A DNA stretch of 15,892 bases from M3 sp964637445 (GCA_964637445.1 CAZWWS010000054.1:1-15892), one strand, 5' to 3'; shown: positions 1 to 8,998, counted from the first letter of the stretch. A program made the numbers and translations. The notes: generated by a model not told the origin, from the sequence alone.

Positions 1-354
1 ACTTGCAAGAAAGACATCATCACTGAGGTAGCTGATTGGCAAAGCGGTTTCTCTGTATTGCAAGGCACTCAAGTTGACCTCGTAGCTGAAAGCGCTGTAA
101 ATGTAATCGTAAATGGCAATGCTGTGACTGCCGGCGAAGGCAGCACCTACACATTCTCCGTTGATGCTGAGACTACTGTTAAGATCGACGCTGACGACAA
201 CGCTATCGATGGCATCGAAGTTGATGCAGTAAGCGACAACAACGTCTACAATCTCCAAGGCATCCTCGTAGTGAAGAATGCTACGGCTGAGCAAATCGAC
301 GCTCTTCCTGCCGGTATGTATATCATCAACGGCAAGAAAGTTGTGCTTAAGTAA
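1..354 (+). CDS. C-terminal part of a secreted protein with T9SS-like tail (5' end outside window)
   Basis: The reading frame is open from the first base and ends with TAA at 352-354, so this is the last 117 residues of a longer protein that starts upstream of the window. No start codon should be placed here. The visible part is acidic and beta-strand-like (VNVIVNGNAVTAGEGSTYTF), as in small bacterial Ig-like or carbohydrate-binding beta-sandwich domains. It ends in VYNLQGILV, then LPAGMYIINGKKVVLK. That ending is the second half of the Bacteroidetes type IX secretion C-terminal signal (type A sorting-like), so export to the cell surface is inferred. The usual VYPNP-type first half of the sorting domain is not visible. 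The catalytic or binding role of the full protein cannot be judged. A hairpin terminator follows. Confidence 0.85.
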   Translation, partial: TCKKDIITEVADWQSGFSVLQGTQVDLVAESAVNVIVNGNAVTAGEGSTYTFSVDAETTVKIDADDNAIDGIEVDAVSDNNVYNLQGILVVKNATAEQIDALPAGMYIINGKKVVLK

Positions 355-389
355 TTGCGCGTTTTAGAACGAATAACTAAATAAGGACT

Positions 390-428
390 GTTGTGGCTTG
401 GGGATCCTCAGGTCACAACGTCTCTTTT
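390..428 (+). terminator. intrinsic terminator after the first gene
   Basis: GTTGTG (390-395) pairs with CACAAC (414-419). The intervening bases can pair further with wobbles around GGATCC, and the T-rich stretch TCTCTTTT follows at 421-428. It lies 35 bases after the stop codon of the upstream gene. The stem has internal mismatches, so termination efficiency is uncertain. Confidence 0.55.
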
Positions 429-480
429 AAGGAATTAATGAATTTTATTGAAAAACAATCCGTTTTTATCAACGAAAGAT

Positions 481-2775
481 ATGAAGAAAATCTTTTTTAG
501 CATTATGGCGCTCGGCCTCGTGGCTACTGCGTCGGCGCAGTCGAAGCTCGACCTCCGCAGCCGTGCCGCTTTGCGACACTACACTACGGAGCAGACACCC
601 GTCTACAACTCGCGCACCCGCTCGCTCAATGTCGTGAACAGCACTGCTCCCACCTATGTGGGTGCAATGATCCGACTCGAAGATGGTGCTACTAAGGAGC
701 AACTCGAAGCCGAGGGCGTCAATGTGATAAGCGTTCGCGGCAATATCGCCTTGGTCACTGTGCCGGTGAGCGACGTGGAGCGTGTGTCGTCGCTCAGAGC
801 TGTCAAATCGATGTCGCTGTCGCGCCAACTTTCGCTCAAGACTGACAATGCTCGCTCGGCAATGGGTGTCGACAAGATTCACTCAGGCGAAGGGCTCGAC
901 CGTGCCTATACAGGTAAGGGTGTAGTGACCGGTATTGTTGATGCAGGTATCCACCCTAATCATATCAATTTTCGCAACGCCGACGGCTCGTCGCGCATCA
1001 AAAGATTGACTCATGTCTATGCCACAAGTGAAAACATCACCACCTCCAGCGGATATGAAGTCGACACTTACGAAGGAGATGCCGTATCTGAATTTGAGAC
1101 CGACGACGCCACCACCTATCACGGCGCTCACACCATGGGCATCATGGTCGGTGGCTATAGAGGCGACTTGACCTATGGCACCGGCACTTCTACATTGTCG
1201 GCCAAAGTGCTAACCGGTGCAAATCCATTCTATGGCATGGCGCCTGAGTCCGACATCGTGGCTTCCTGTGGGGATATGCAGGATATGTTTATAGCCATTG
1301 GTATCGAAAGTGCGATTACCTATGCCGAGGATCACAATCAGCCGGCTGTGGTTAATCTGTCGCTCGGTAGCAACGTTGGCCCTCACGATGGCTCGGAGGT
1401 GATGGGACAATTCCTCGACCTTGCCGGTGAGAGCGCTATCATCTGCGTGGCTGCCGGAAATGAGGGGCAGCTCCCCATCGCGCTCAATCAGACGCTCACT
1501 GCCGAAGATACCGAGCTGAAATCGTTTGTATATCCCTACTATGGCAATGTGTCGAATGAAAACGGCATATATTATAATCTCCGCTACGGACAGGTATATA
1601 TCTATAGCGATGATGCCTCCGAGTTTGAAGTGCAAATGGTAGCTTACAACAAGTCGCGCGATAGAGTGATTTGGAAACATACACTTTCATCGAGTTCGGA
1701 AGGTGTAGCAACCTATTATGCTTCTGCCGACCAAGCTCAAGATGGTGATTTGACCAATAGTAATTTCTCAAAAGCATTTTCAGGTTATGCCGGCATCGGC
1801 TCAAACATCGATAGCAACAATGGTCGATATTACGCATTGATCGACTATTTCCTTTGCGACAACCAAGACTCTAATGCCGACGGCAACTATATATTCGGTT
1901 TCATCGTCAATGGTAAAGAAGGTCAGCGCATCGACTGCTATTGCGACGGCTTGTTTACCTACATGTCCGGTTATGGCATCGACGATTGGGACAATGGTAG
2001 CTGCAACGGCTCTATCAGCGACATGGCGTGTGCTCACAATGTGCTTGTTGTTGGAGCTTACAACACTCGCAACACATTCACCTCGCTCGACGGCAAAAGC
2101 TACAGCAATGGTTCATATCCCGCCGGTGAGATAACCAACTTCTCATCTTATGGTACGCTGAGCGATGGCCGCAATCTCCCGCACGTCTGTGCTCCCGGTG
2201 CGCAAATCGTATCGTCGGGCAGCACTCCCTACTTGGAATTGATGGAAGCACCCGAATCGGCCTATCAAGCTCGTCTGGAGGAGGCCGACCGCAACAACTA
2301 TTGGCATGTCGAAAAGGGCACATCGATGTCTACTCCCGCCGTGGCAGGCTCTATCGCGTTGTGGCTCGAAGCCAATCCCTATCTCACCATCGATGATGTG
2401 AAGAAGATTGCAACCGAGACGGCCACTGTCGATAGCTATGTGTCCAACTTCACCGGCGACCCGGTGCAGTGGGGCGCCGGTAAATTCAATGCCTATGAGG
2501 GATTGAAAGAGGCCATCCGTCTTGCTGCAGGCATCGACAATGTGATTGCCGACAACGACCGCCTTTTGGTGAAGACCATCGGTGACCGCCATTACAATAT
2601 ATTCCTTGGAGAGACCGATGTGATGGACGTGACATTCTACAACGTGGCAGGGCAGGCTGTGCTTAGCGCATCGGCTCAGGGCGACGAAATCGACGTCGAC
2701 GCATCGTCGCTCCCCGCCGGAGTGTATGTGATGAGCGTAAATGGTCGTCATAATCGTCAGATTCTCGTGAAATAA
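481..2775 (+). CDS. exported subtilisin-like serine protease (peptidase family S8) with T9SS sorting domain
   Basis: A 764-residue secreted endopeptidase. The start was set at ATG 481, because it gives a clean signal peptide (MKKIFFSIMALGLVATASAQ); the frame extends to a TTG at 448, but that would add 11 residues before the signal. Residues about 55-125 look like an inhibitory propeptide (IRLEDGATKEQLEAEGV). The catalytic triad is visible: Asp154 in GIVDAGIHP, His214 in YHGAHTMGI and Ser615 in GTSMSTPAVAG, with oxyanion Asn327 in AAGNEGQ. The distance from Asn to Ser is 288 residues against about 66 in subtilisin, so a domain of roughly 200 residues, rich in beta strands, is inserted there. 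Residues about 690-764 form a full T9SS type A-like sorting domain (TFYNVAGQAVL, then LPAGVYVMSVNG). The next gene begins 24 bases downstream on the same strand, so the two are probably co-transcribed. The natural substrate is unknown. Confidence 0.93.
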   Translation: MKKIFFSIMALGLVATASAQSKLDLRSRAALRHYTTEQTPVYNSRTRSLNVVNSTAPTYVGAMIRLEDGATKEQLEAEGVNVISVRGNIALVTVPVSDVERVSSLRAVKSMSLSRQLSLKTDNARSAMGVDKIHSGEGLDRAYTGKGVVTGIVDAGIHPNHINFRNADGSSRIKRLTHVYATSENITTSSGYEVDTYEGDAVSEFETDDATTYHGAHTMGIMVGGYRGDLTYGTGTSTLSAKVLTGANPFYGMAPESDIVASCGDMQDMFIAIGIESAITYAEDHNQPAVVNLSLGSNVGPHDGSEVMGQFLDLAGESAIICVAAGNEGQLPIALNQTLTAEDTELKSFVYPYYGNVSNENGIYYNLRYGQVYIYSDDASEFEVQMVAYNKSRDRVIWKHTLSSSSEGVATYYASADQAQDGDLTNSNFSKAFSGYAGIGSNIDSNNGRYYALIDYFLCDNQDSNADGNYIFGFIVNGKEGQRIDCYCDGLFTYMSGYGIDDWDNGSCNGSISDMACAHNVLVVGAYNTRNTFTSLDGKSYSNGSYPAGEITNFSSYGTLSDGRNLPHVCAPGAQIVSSGSTPYLELMEAPESAYQARLEEADRNNYWHVEKGTSMSTPAVAGSIALWLEANPYLTIDDVKKIATETATVDSYVSNFTGDPVQWGAGKFNAYEGLKEAIRLAAGIDNVIADNDRLLVKTIGDRHYNIFLGETDVMDVTFYNVAGQAVLSASAQGDEIDVDASSLPAGVYVMSVNGRHNRQILVK

Positions 2776-2799
2776 TCAAACAAACAACATAAAAGCATC

Positions 2800-5700
2800 A
2801 TGAAAAAAACAATCAATTTATTCGCTCTACGTGTGGTGATGGCTTTTGCTGTGCTATGCTCTGCTTCGGTAGTGTATGCCCAAACCACCGATGAGCCGAT
2901 TATCACTTTCAAGACCGGTATCTATGAGAATGTAGGTGCTTCCAACCAGTTCTCATTGGTCATCGGCACTTTGGAGGCCGGGCAGTATATCGATGTAGAC
3001 TGCGGATTTGGTCCGATTGAATATGAAACAGCTCAAGCTGTCATCGACGAAGAGACGCAATCGGTCACCGGCACTTACATCGAATGTCAAGTATCTGAAG
3101 AGGGCATCGTGAAAATCTATGGCGACCCGGCTCAAATCGACTACTTGAATGCAAGCGGTTGCTACATTACTGAAATCGAATTTAATGGCGTCAACAACAT
3201 CAGTGTCCTCGACTTGTCACACAATGAGCTGAAGTCGCTTGACCTGTCGGATATGTCGTCGTTGCAAGCGTTGTATCTCTCCGACAACACTTTCACCGCC
3301 GAGACTCCGCTTAAGATTGGTGGCAACAAGCCCGATCTTGCCATCCTTGAGATCAACACTATCGACTATATGGACGAGTCGTTCAATCTTTCCGACTATC
3401 CTGCGTTGGCTTCGTTCGACGGCTACCACAATCTCGGCCTAACGAAGTGCGATCCCACCGGATGCCCTAATCTGTTGCGCCTCACGCTCGATGTTACCAA
3501 CGTTGAATCAATCGACGTATCGCAAAATCCCTATCTCACGATTCTCAACGTTTCAAACACCCGCATCACCGAGCTCGACTTGAGCAATAATCCATACTTG
3601 GTGCAGCTATATTGCGACCATGTAGGCTCGTTTAATAACGAATATAAGATTGAAAAGCTCGATCTTACCAACAATCCTGAGTTGGTCCACTTGTTCTGCG
3701 CAGGCAATAAGTTGACAAGCCTCGACATTTCAAAGTGTACGAAACTGGTGACTCTTTCGGCTACCGACAATTATCTGCCGTCGATTGATGTGTCAAACAA
3801 TCCGTCGCTCTATATCGTGGAAATCAACCGAAATTGTATGGACTTCGCCACTTTGCCTCTCGACCCCGGCACATGGAACACTTACTACTATGGGCAGCGC
3901 AACTTCCCGGTCGAAAAGTCTTATAAGGTGGGACATGCATTCGATTTCTCGGCTCGTGTGCTCCGCGAAGGCTCCACTACAGATGCTGTGCTCTACTCTG
4001 TGTCGGAGTCGGCTCCCGATTCACCCGTGCTTGTCGATGAAAGCTATTACACTTATTCAAATGGTGTGCTTACTGTAAATCAAGTCATCGAAGATAGTGT
4101 GTATGTGGCGTTTGCCAACGAACTATTCCCCGATGCAATCCTCCGCACCGACAAGTTTAAAGTTAAATCGGAGGCTACCTATGGCGAAAACAATAAATCA
4201 TTCTTCTTCACCACGTCAGCTTCAGCCGGCACTGCCATTTCGTTCGGAGTTGGTATTGATGGCGCTACCGAGACCAATCCTAAAGAGTTTTATGTAAATC
4301 TTGGTGATGGCAACCTCGAGACCTACAAGGCTACATCGGCCGGTGTACCCTCTACTCCGAATGTTACCGGCTCTCGCGTTGGATATGGCCCTATCGAGGT
4401 GTATGTGAAAGAGGGTGATGCGCTCACTGCTATCGAGTCTACCAATATCAAGATGATGAGCGCTAATGTCACTGCTGCTCCATCTCTGCGTGTGTTGCGC
4501 ATCGAAAATGCCGGTTTGCGCGAACTCGACTTGATGTGGAATCGTTGCCTCCAGTCGCTCGACCTATCCGACAATAGTTTCTACCGATTCTCTTTGGCAG
4601 GTGCTAATGGCGCCTACGAGAAGAATGCTCTCACTGATATTGACTTGAGCAATAATTTCCTCTCTACTTTGACGCTCAACAATGTCCAAGCCATCAAGAA
4701 CATCGATCTCAGCAACAACCAACTGTCGGAGGATTCTGACCTCGACTTCTCTGATGCCGACTATATCCTCTCGGTCGACCTCTCTAACAACCTCTTTGAA
4801 ACTCTCGATTTCACATATTGCTCTATTATGACTCGTCTCGATGTTTCCGACAATAAGTTGACGTCGATTGTGATGCCTACCGAGTGCAATCTTGAGTATT
4901 TCGATTGCCACAACAACAACTTTACTCTTGCTACATTGCCCGAACATGGCTCGCTCAAAGATGAAAACTATATCTATGCACCTCAAGCCGACTATGTGAT
5001 TGCTACAAAAGGACCCGGCATCGACCTTTCGATCCAAAATCGCGAAATTAATGGTTCGGACACTGTCTACACTTGGAAAGATGCCTCCGGAAAAGCGTTG
5101 ACCGAAGGCGTTGACTACACCAACAATAATGGTGTGATGGTGTTCAAAAACATCACTGTGGGCAAGATCGTGTGTGAGATGACCAATAGCGCGTTCCCTG
5201 CATTCTCCGGAGCTAATGTCTACAAGACTACCGCTATCGAAGCTGCAGCTATGCCCACCAATGTGATTGCGTCGTTTACTACAATCAACGATGGCGATGC
5301 CGTGAGCCTGTCTTTGGCTGCTCAAAATGCAGGCACGGCTGTTTATATCGGATGGGGTGGTGATGAAAATCTCAGCCAATACATGTTGGGTACTTCTTAT
5401 CAGCTTTTCGATGCTACCACTAAAGCAAACACCGAAGTAAAGGTTTACACCTACGACGATAGCGAGAAGATCACTGTGTTCAGTATGTCGGGTGCGGCGC
5501 TCTCTTCGTGCGATGTATCGAAGTTGACCGATGCAATCTGTATTAATATAGGTGGTGCCGGATTGTCTCAAATCAAGTTGCCCGAATCTATTGTGCTTCA
5601 AGAATTGTTCCTCGAAGGAAATAATTTTGAATCGTTCGACCTATCGAAATACCCCTCTTTGCGTTTGGTGAGCCTCGGTAGTAATGCTTTGACTTCAATC

Positions 5701-6417
5701 GATTTGTCGAAGAATGCCAACATCCAAGAGTTCTCGGCGTCAAACAATCAAATCTCCTCTGTGAAGTTCGACAATGCAAAGTTGCATTCATTGTATCTCG
5801 AAAACAATAATTTGAGTGAAATATCATTCGATGGTGCTCCCAATATCGAGCAGTTGTCGTTGTCTCACAATCTCTTGAGCGAGCTTGATGTCAATTCTAT
5901 ACCCAACTTGAGAGTGTTGGCTATCAACAACAATAGCTTTACCTTCAAGACTTTGCCGCTCAACAATTATTCGGTCTACTATTATGGCAACCAAGCCCCG
6001 ATGAATGTGGAGGTGGTAGATGGTAAGGTCGATCTCAGCGGCCAACTCATGGTCGATGGCACTGAAACTGTCTATCGTTGGTTCCTTGGTGCTCCAACTG
6101 AAAATGCCGACACCGGAGAGTTGGAGGGCGAAGAGTTGTTTATCGACGAGGAATACACTCTCACCGGTGGTATCACCGAGTTCCTTGCCGACTTCGACGG
6201 CGTGATGTGTGTGATGACCAACGCTGCGTTGCCCAACGTATATATCTATACCGAGCTGCTTGATGTGACTGCCGGTATCGAAGACATTCTCGCCGACGTT
6301 GATCCCAACGCTCCTGTCGAATACTACAATCTACAAGGTATCAAGGTGGAAAATCCCGAAAACGGTATCTATATCCGCCGCCAAGGCAAGATTGTAATCA
6401 AAGTGAGAGTGAAGTAA
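2800..6417 (+). CDS. secreted leucine-rich-repeat protein made of three tandem modules
   Basis: A 1205-residue exported protein starting at ATG 2800 with a signal peptide (MKKTINLFALRVVMAFAV, then VVYAQ). It contains many short leucine-rich repeats of the form LxxLDLSNNxLxSLDVS, as in BspA/internalin-type surface proteins that bind other proteins or host surfaces. The chain divides into three similar modules, about residues 34-453, 460-812 and 821-1157. Each has a beta-rich start (IITFKTG, SFFFTTSASAG, VIASFTTINDG), an LRR block, a hinge motif and an Ig-like segment. The hinge recurs as FATLP...YYYGQ (349-366), LATLP...YIYAPQ (710-729) and FKTLP...YYYGNQ (1048-1065). The tail is YYNLQGIKVENPENGIYI, a short T9SS-like end without the usual VYPNP half. 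No catalytic motif was seen. The ligand is unknown. It follows the S8 protease by 24 bases, so a shared surface role is plausible. Confidence 0.92.
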   Translation: MKKTINLFALRVVMAFAVLCSASVVYAQTTDEPIITFKTGIYENVGASNQFSLVIGTLEAGQYIDVDCGFGPIEYETAQAVIDEETQSVTGTYIECQVSEEGIVKIYGDPAQIDYLNASGCYITEIEFNGVNNISVLDLSHNELKSLDLSDMSSLQALYLSDNTFTAETPLKIGGNKPDLAILEINTIDYMDESFNLSDYPALASFDGYHNLGLTKCDPTGCPNLLRLTLDVTNVESIDVSQNPYLTILNVSNTRITELDLSNNPYLVQLYCDHVGSFNNEYKIEKLDLTNNPELVHLFCAGNKLTSLDISKCTKLVTLSATDNYLPSIDVSNNPSLYIVEINRNCMDFATLPLDPGTWNTYYYGQRNFPVEKSYKVGHAFDFSARVLREGSTTDAVLYSVSESAPDSPVLVDESYYTYSNGVLTVNQVIEDSVYVAFANELFPDAILRTDKFKVKSEATYGENNKSFFFTTSASAGTAISFGVGIDGATETNPKEFYVNLGDGNLETYKATSAGVPSTPNVTGSRVGYGPIEVYVKEGDALTAIESTNIKMMSANVTAAPSLRVLRIENAGLRELDLMWNRCLQSLDLSDNSFYRFSLAGANGAYEKNALTDIDLSNNFLSTLTLNNVQAIKNIDLSNNQLSEDSDLDFSDADYILSVDLSNNLFETLDFTYCSIMTRLDVSDNKLTSIVMPTECNLEYFDCHNNNFTLATLPEHGSLKDENYIYAPQADYVIATKGPGIDLSIQNREINGSDTVYTWKDASGKALTEGVDYTNNNGVMVFKNITVGKIVCEMTNSAFPAFSGANVYKTTAIEAAAMPTNVIASFTTINDGDAVSLSLAAQNAGTAVYIGWGGDENLSQYMLGTSYQLFDATTKANTEVKVYTYDDSEKITVFSMSGAALSSCDVSKLTDAICINIGGAGLSQIKLPESIVLQELFLEGNNFESFDLSKYPSLRLVSLGSNALTSIDLSKNANIQEFSASNNQISSVKFDNAKLHSLYLENNNLSEISFDGAPNIEQLSLSHNLLSELDVNSIPNLRVLAINNNSFTFKTLPLNNYSVYYYGNQAPMNVEVVDGKVDLSGQLMVDGTETVYRWFLGAPTENADTGELEGEELFIDEEYTLTGGITEFLADFDGVMCVMTNAALPNVYIYTELLDVTAGIEDILADVDPNAPVEYYNLQGIKVENPENGIYIRRQGKIVIKVRVK

Positions 6418-6438
6418 ACCTCTCAAATATAAAATCGT

Positions 6439-6473
6439 AAACGGCTGCTCGCTCATCGGGCAGCCGTTTTTTT
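6439..6473 (+). terminator. strong intrinsic terminator of the protease-LRR operon
   Basis: AAACGGCTGC (6439-6448) pairs perfectly with GCAGCCGTTT (6460-6469) across an 11-base loop, and the T run extends to 6473. It begins 22 bases after the LRR gene stop codon. Confidence 0.9.
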
Positions 6474-6490
6474 GTTAAGGAAACGTCTAT

Positions 6491-6527
6491 AAAAAGAGAG
6501 ATGCCAATCTCGCGACCGACACCTCTC
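6491..6527 (-). terminator. intrinsic terminator of the nfnAB operon
   Basis: On the minus strand GAGAGGTGTCGGTC (6527-6514) can pair over 14 positions, with several G-U wobbles, to GATTGGCATCTCTC (6509-6496). The loop is GCGA, a GNRA tetraloop, and five T residues follow (6495-6491). It lies 29 bases past the nfnB stop codon and sits back to back with the plus-strand terminator of the convergent operon. Confidence 0.8.
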
Positions 6528-6556
6528 ACAACTATTGGAGTAAAAAAGATATTGTC

Positions 6557-8020
6557 TTACTTTGTGAGTGCTTCTGCCATGTTGGCTGCGGCACGACGAC
6601 CATCGCCCATAGCGAGAATCACGGTGGCTCCTCCACGCACTATATCGCCACCGGCATAGATGTCGTCGAGCGATGAGCACATGGTGTCTTCGTTGACCAC
6701 TATAGTGCCTCGACGCGATACTTCGAGTGCCGGGATTGAGTTGGGGATAAGTGGGTTGGGGGATACGCCGACGCTTACTATCACCAAGTCGACGGGAACC
6801 TCTTCCACTGCTCCTTCGATGGGCACAGGAGAGCGGCGTCCCGATGCGTCAGGCTCGCCAAGTTCCATCTTCTGCACGAGCATGGTGCTTACGCGACCCT
6901 TGTCATCGCCACGATATTCAAGCGGATTGTGGAGCGTGAGAAATTCCACACCTTCTTCCTTTGCGTGTTTCACCTCTTCAAGACGTGCGGGCATCTCAGC
7001 TTCGCTGCGGCGATAGATGAGCATCACGCGATTTGCGCCCATGCGGCGGGCTGTGCGCACAGAGTCCATCGCTGTGTTGCCACCACCGATTACTGCTACG
7101 TTTTGCCCCTTTAGGATTGGAGTGTCACCCTCGCGACCGGCCTCCATGAGGTTGACGCGGGTGAGATATTCGTTCGACGACATTACGCCGATGAGGTTTT
7201 CCCCGGGGATGTTCATGAAACGAGGCAATCCGGCTCCCGAGGCTACAAATATGCCCTTGAAGCCCATCTCTTGGAGAGCTTCGTAAGAGAGTGTTTTGCC
7301 GATGATGCAGTTTTTCTCAAATTTCACACCCATATTGCGCAATCCGTCGATTTCGACGTCGACCACGGCGTTGGGCAAGCGGAATTCGGGAATACCATAT
7401 TTCAATACGCCTCCGATTTGGTGGAGCGCTTCAAATACTGTCACGTCAAAACCGTGCTTGGCCATGTCGCCGGCAAACGACAATCCTGCCGGTCCTGAGC
7501 CCACTACGGCTACCTTGATGCCGTTGGCGGGAGCTATCGCCGGAGTAGTGGCTGTGCCACTGATGCGCTCGGTGTCGGCGGCAAAGCGTTCGAGATAGCC
7601 GATTGCCACAGCCGGTTTCTTCATCTTCAGATACAAGCAGCGGCTTTCGCATTGCTTCTCTTGCGGACATACACGACCGCACACTGCCGGAAGAGCCGAA
7701 GTCTCTTTGAGCACCACAGCCGCGGCGTGGAAGTCGCCACGCTCGATGTTTTTGATAAAGCCGGGGATATTGATATTGACCGGACAGCCGGTGACGCATT
7801 GCGGATCCGGACAATCCATGCAGCGACGAGCCTCTGTCACCGCTTGTTCGGCATTAAGCCCTTGGTTTACCTCCTCATTGCAAGTGATGCGATAGGCGGC
7901 ATCGAGTTCGGGCATCTTTACGCGAGGTATCGCCGTGCGTTCCTTTGCCGATGTGGCTTTGCGCAACTCTTCGCGCCATTGTGCGTCGCGAGGTGCTGAA
8001 GTATTGATATTTTCACTCAT
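6557..8020 (-). CDS. nfnB: NADH-dependent ferredoxin:NADP+ oxidoreductase large subunit NfnB (GltD-like)
   Basis: A 487-residue flavoprotein of the GltD/NfnB family. From the N-terminus it shows an iron-sulfur region with Cys67, 70, 75 and 79 (CMDCPDPQCVTGCP) and Cys114, 118, 124 and 128 (CGRVCPQEKQCESRC). An FAD-binding dinucleotide fold follows (VVGSGPAGLSFAG, about 172-184), then a second nucleotide fold typical of NADPH binding (VAVIGGGNTAMDS, about 308-320), and a C-terminal FAD motif (IYAGGDIVRGGATVILA). By sequence alone it could be the glutamate synthase small subunit. However, no large glutamate synthase gene is adjacent, and the gene 27 bases upstream encodes an NfnA-type partner. 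The pair therefore probably forms Nfn, which couples NADPH oxidation to reduction of NAD+ and ferredoxin, or the reverse, by flavin-based electron bifurcation in the cytoplasm. The alternative is a SudAB-type sulfide dehydrogenase, a name used for the same protein pair. Confidence 0.88.
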   Translation of the reverse strand: MSENINTSAPRDAQWREELRKATSAKERTAIPRVKMPELDAAYRITCNEEVNQGLNAEQAVTEARRCMDCPDPQCVTGCPVNINIPGFIKNIERGDFHAAAVVLKETSALPAVCGRVCPQEKQCESRCLYLKMKKPAVAIGYLERFAADTERISGTATTPAIAPANGIKVAVVGSGPAGLSFAGDMAKHGFDVTVFEALHQIGGVLKYGIPEFRLPNAVVDVEIDGLRNMGVKFEKNCIIGKTLSYEALQEMGFKGIFVASGAGLPRFMNIPGENLIGVMSSNEYLTRVNLMEAGREGDTPILKGQNVAVIGGGNTAMDSVRTARRMGANRVMLIYRRSEAEMPARLEEVKHAKEEGVEFLTLHNPLEYRGDDKGRVSTMLVQKMELGEPDASGRRSPVPIEGAVEEVPVDLVIVSVGVSPNPLIPNSIPALEVSRRGTIVVNEDTMCSSLDDIYAGGDIVRGGATVILAMGDGRRAAANMAEALTK

Positions 8021-8047
8021 AGTGATTGATTGCTTTGTGATGAATAA

Positions 8048-8830
8048 TTAGTTGTACGAACGCAGACGCATCAGCATCTCATCGAAGTCGACCTGGTGCG
8101 CGTCAAATTCCGGTCCATCGATACATACAAACTTCGTCTTGCCTCCCACTGTGATGCGGCAAGCTCCACACATACCCGTTCCGTCGACCATAATCGTGTT
8201 GAGCGAGCATATTGTGGGCACTTCGTATTTCTTGGTGAGCAACGCCACAAACTTCATCATTATCGCCGGACCGATAGTGACCACCATATCCACCTTTTCG
8301 CGTTGTATCACGCTCTCTACGCCGTTGGTCACAAGACCCTTCGTGCCGTATGAGCCATCGTCGGTCATGATGATTACCTCGTCGGAATATTCGCGCACCT
8401 GCTCTTCGAGGATGATGAGCTCCTTAGTGCGGGCAGCCAACACGGTCACCACGCGATTGCCGGCCTGCTTCATCGCCTTGATGATAGGGAGAAGGGGAGC
8501 CACGCCTACGCCGCCTCCGCAGCACACCACTGTGCCAACCTTCTCTATCTTTGTTGCTTGGCCGAGAGGACCCACCACGTCAGTGAGCGAGTCGCCCACA
8601 TTGAGGTCGCATATCTTGCTCGACGAATATCCTACTGCTTGCACTACAAGAGTGATTGTGCCACGTTCCACGTCAGCATCGGCAATCGTCAGCGGAATGC
8701 GCTCGCCTTTCTCGCCTACGCGCACTATCACAAAGTGACCGGGCTTGCGCGAACGGGCTATCATTGGAGCCTCTACCACGAGCTTCACAACCTTCTCGGA
8801 GAAGTACTCCTTTTCGACTATTTTGTTCAT
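8048..8830 (-). CDS. nfnA: NADH-dependent ferredoxin:NADP+ oxidoreductase small subunit NfnA (PyrK-like)
   Basis: A 260-residue ferredoxin-NADP+ reductase-type protein with an FAD motif (RIPLTIAD, 44-51), an NAD-binding glycine loop (CCGGGVGVAP, 103-112) and a C-terminal [2Fe-2S] site. The cluster motif reads DGTGMCGAC, then C: Asp216, Cys221, Cys224 and Cys236. In PyrK, the electron-transfer subunit of dihydroorotate dehydrogenase, the first ligand is Cys (CGxGxCxxC). Asp at that place is, from memory of solved Nfn structures, a hallmark of NfnA. There is also no pyrD gene alongside. The start is set at ATG 8830 (MNKIVEKEYFSEKVV), since the open frame upstream to 8983 overlaps the promoter and is low in family-like sequence. 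nfnB follows after 27 bases, so the two form an operon. It acts in the cytoplasm as the NAD(H)-side subunit of the bifurcating complex. Confidence 0.88.
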   Translation of the reverse strand: MNKIVEKEYFSEKVVKLVVEAPMIARSRKPGHFVIVRVGEKGERIPLTIADADVERGTITLVVQAVGYSSSKICDLNVGDSLTDVVGPLGQATKIEKVGTVVCCGGGVGVAPLLPIIKAMKQAGNRVVTVLAARTKELIILEEQVREYSDEVIIMTDDGSYGTKGLVTNGVESVIQREKVDMVVTIGPAIMMKFVALLTKKYEVPTICSLNTIMVDGTGMCGACRITVGGKTKFVCIDGPEFDAHQVDFDEMLMRLRSYN

Positions 8831-8872
8831 AGACTTATGTGATGATTGATAATTATCAAATATTGAGCGCCA

Positions 8873-8906
8873 CAAAGTTACGCAAAAACCGCGACATATC
8901 CGCAAA
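8873..8906 (-). promoter_or_regulatory. predicted promoter of nfnAB
   Basis: On the minus strand a -33-like TTTG (8906-8903) is followed after 22 bases by TAACTTTG (8880-8873), an exact match to the Bacteroidetes -7 consensus TAnnTTTG. The start codon of nfnA lies 42 bases downstream, leaving a leader of roughly 35 bases. The rest of 8831-9024 holds no gene I can support. Confidence 0.55.
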
Positions 8907-8998
8907 ATTTCCCTCATAACTACCCATTCAGCCATTATCGGCGGTGATGCATCGACGTTCGATTGCTCCGCAATCCGCTCCAAAAATAAGACATAAGA

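Noticed and set aside
448..480. In-frame TTG start giving 11 extra residues on the S8 protease
   Set aside because: The extra residues would precede a complete signal peptide that starts at ATG 481.
2776..2799. Independent promoter for the LRR gene
   Set aside because: The 24-base gap is too short for a promoter and contains no TAnnTTTG box, so co-transcription with the protease gene is simpler.
4564..5601. 345-codon open frame on the minus strand inside the LRR gene
   Set aside because: It is antisense to a clearly coding LRR gene with a signal peptide and periodic repeats. The antisense product has no recognisable domain and reflects the codon bias of the real gene.
8831..8983. N-terminal extension of NfnA by 51 residues
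   Set aside because: The extension runs through an exact -7 promoter box, does not resemble the family, and the usual NfnA/PyrK-type start is at 8830.
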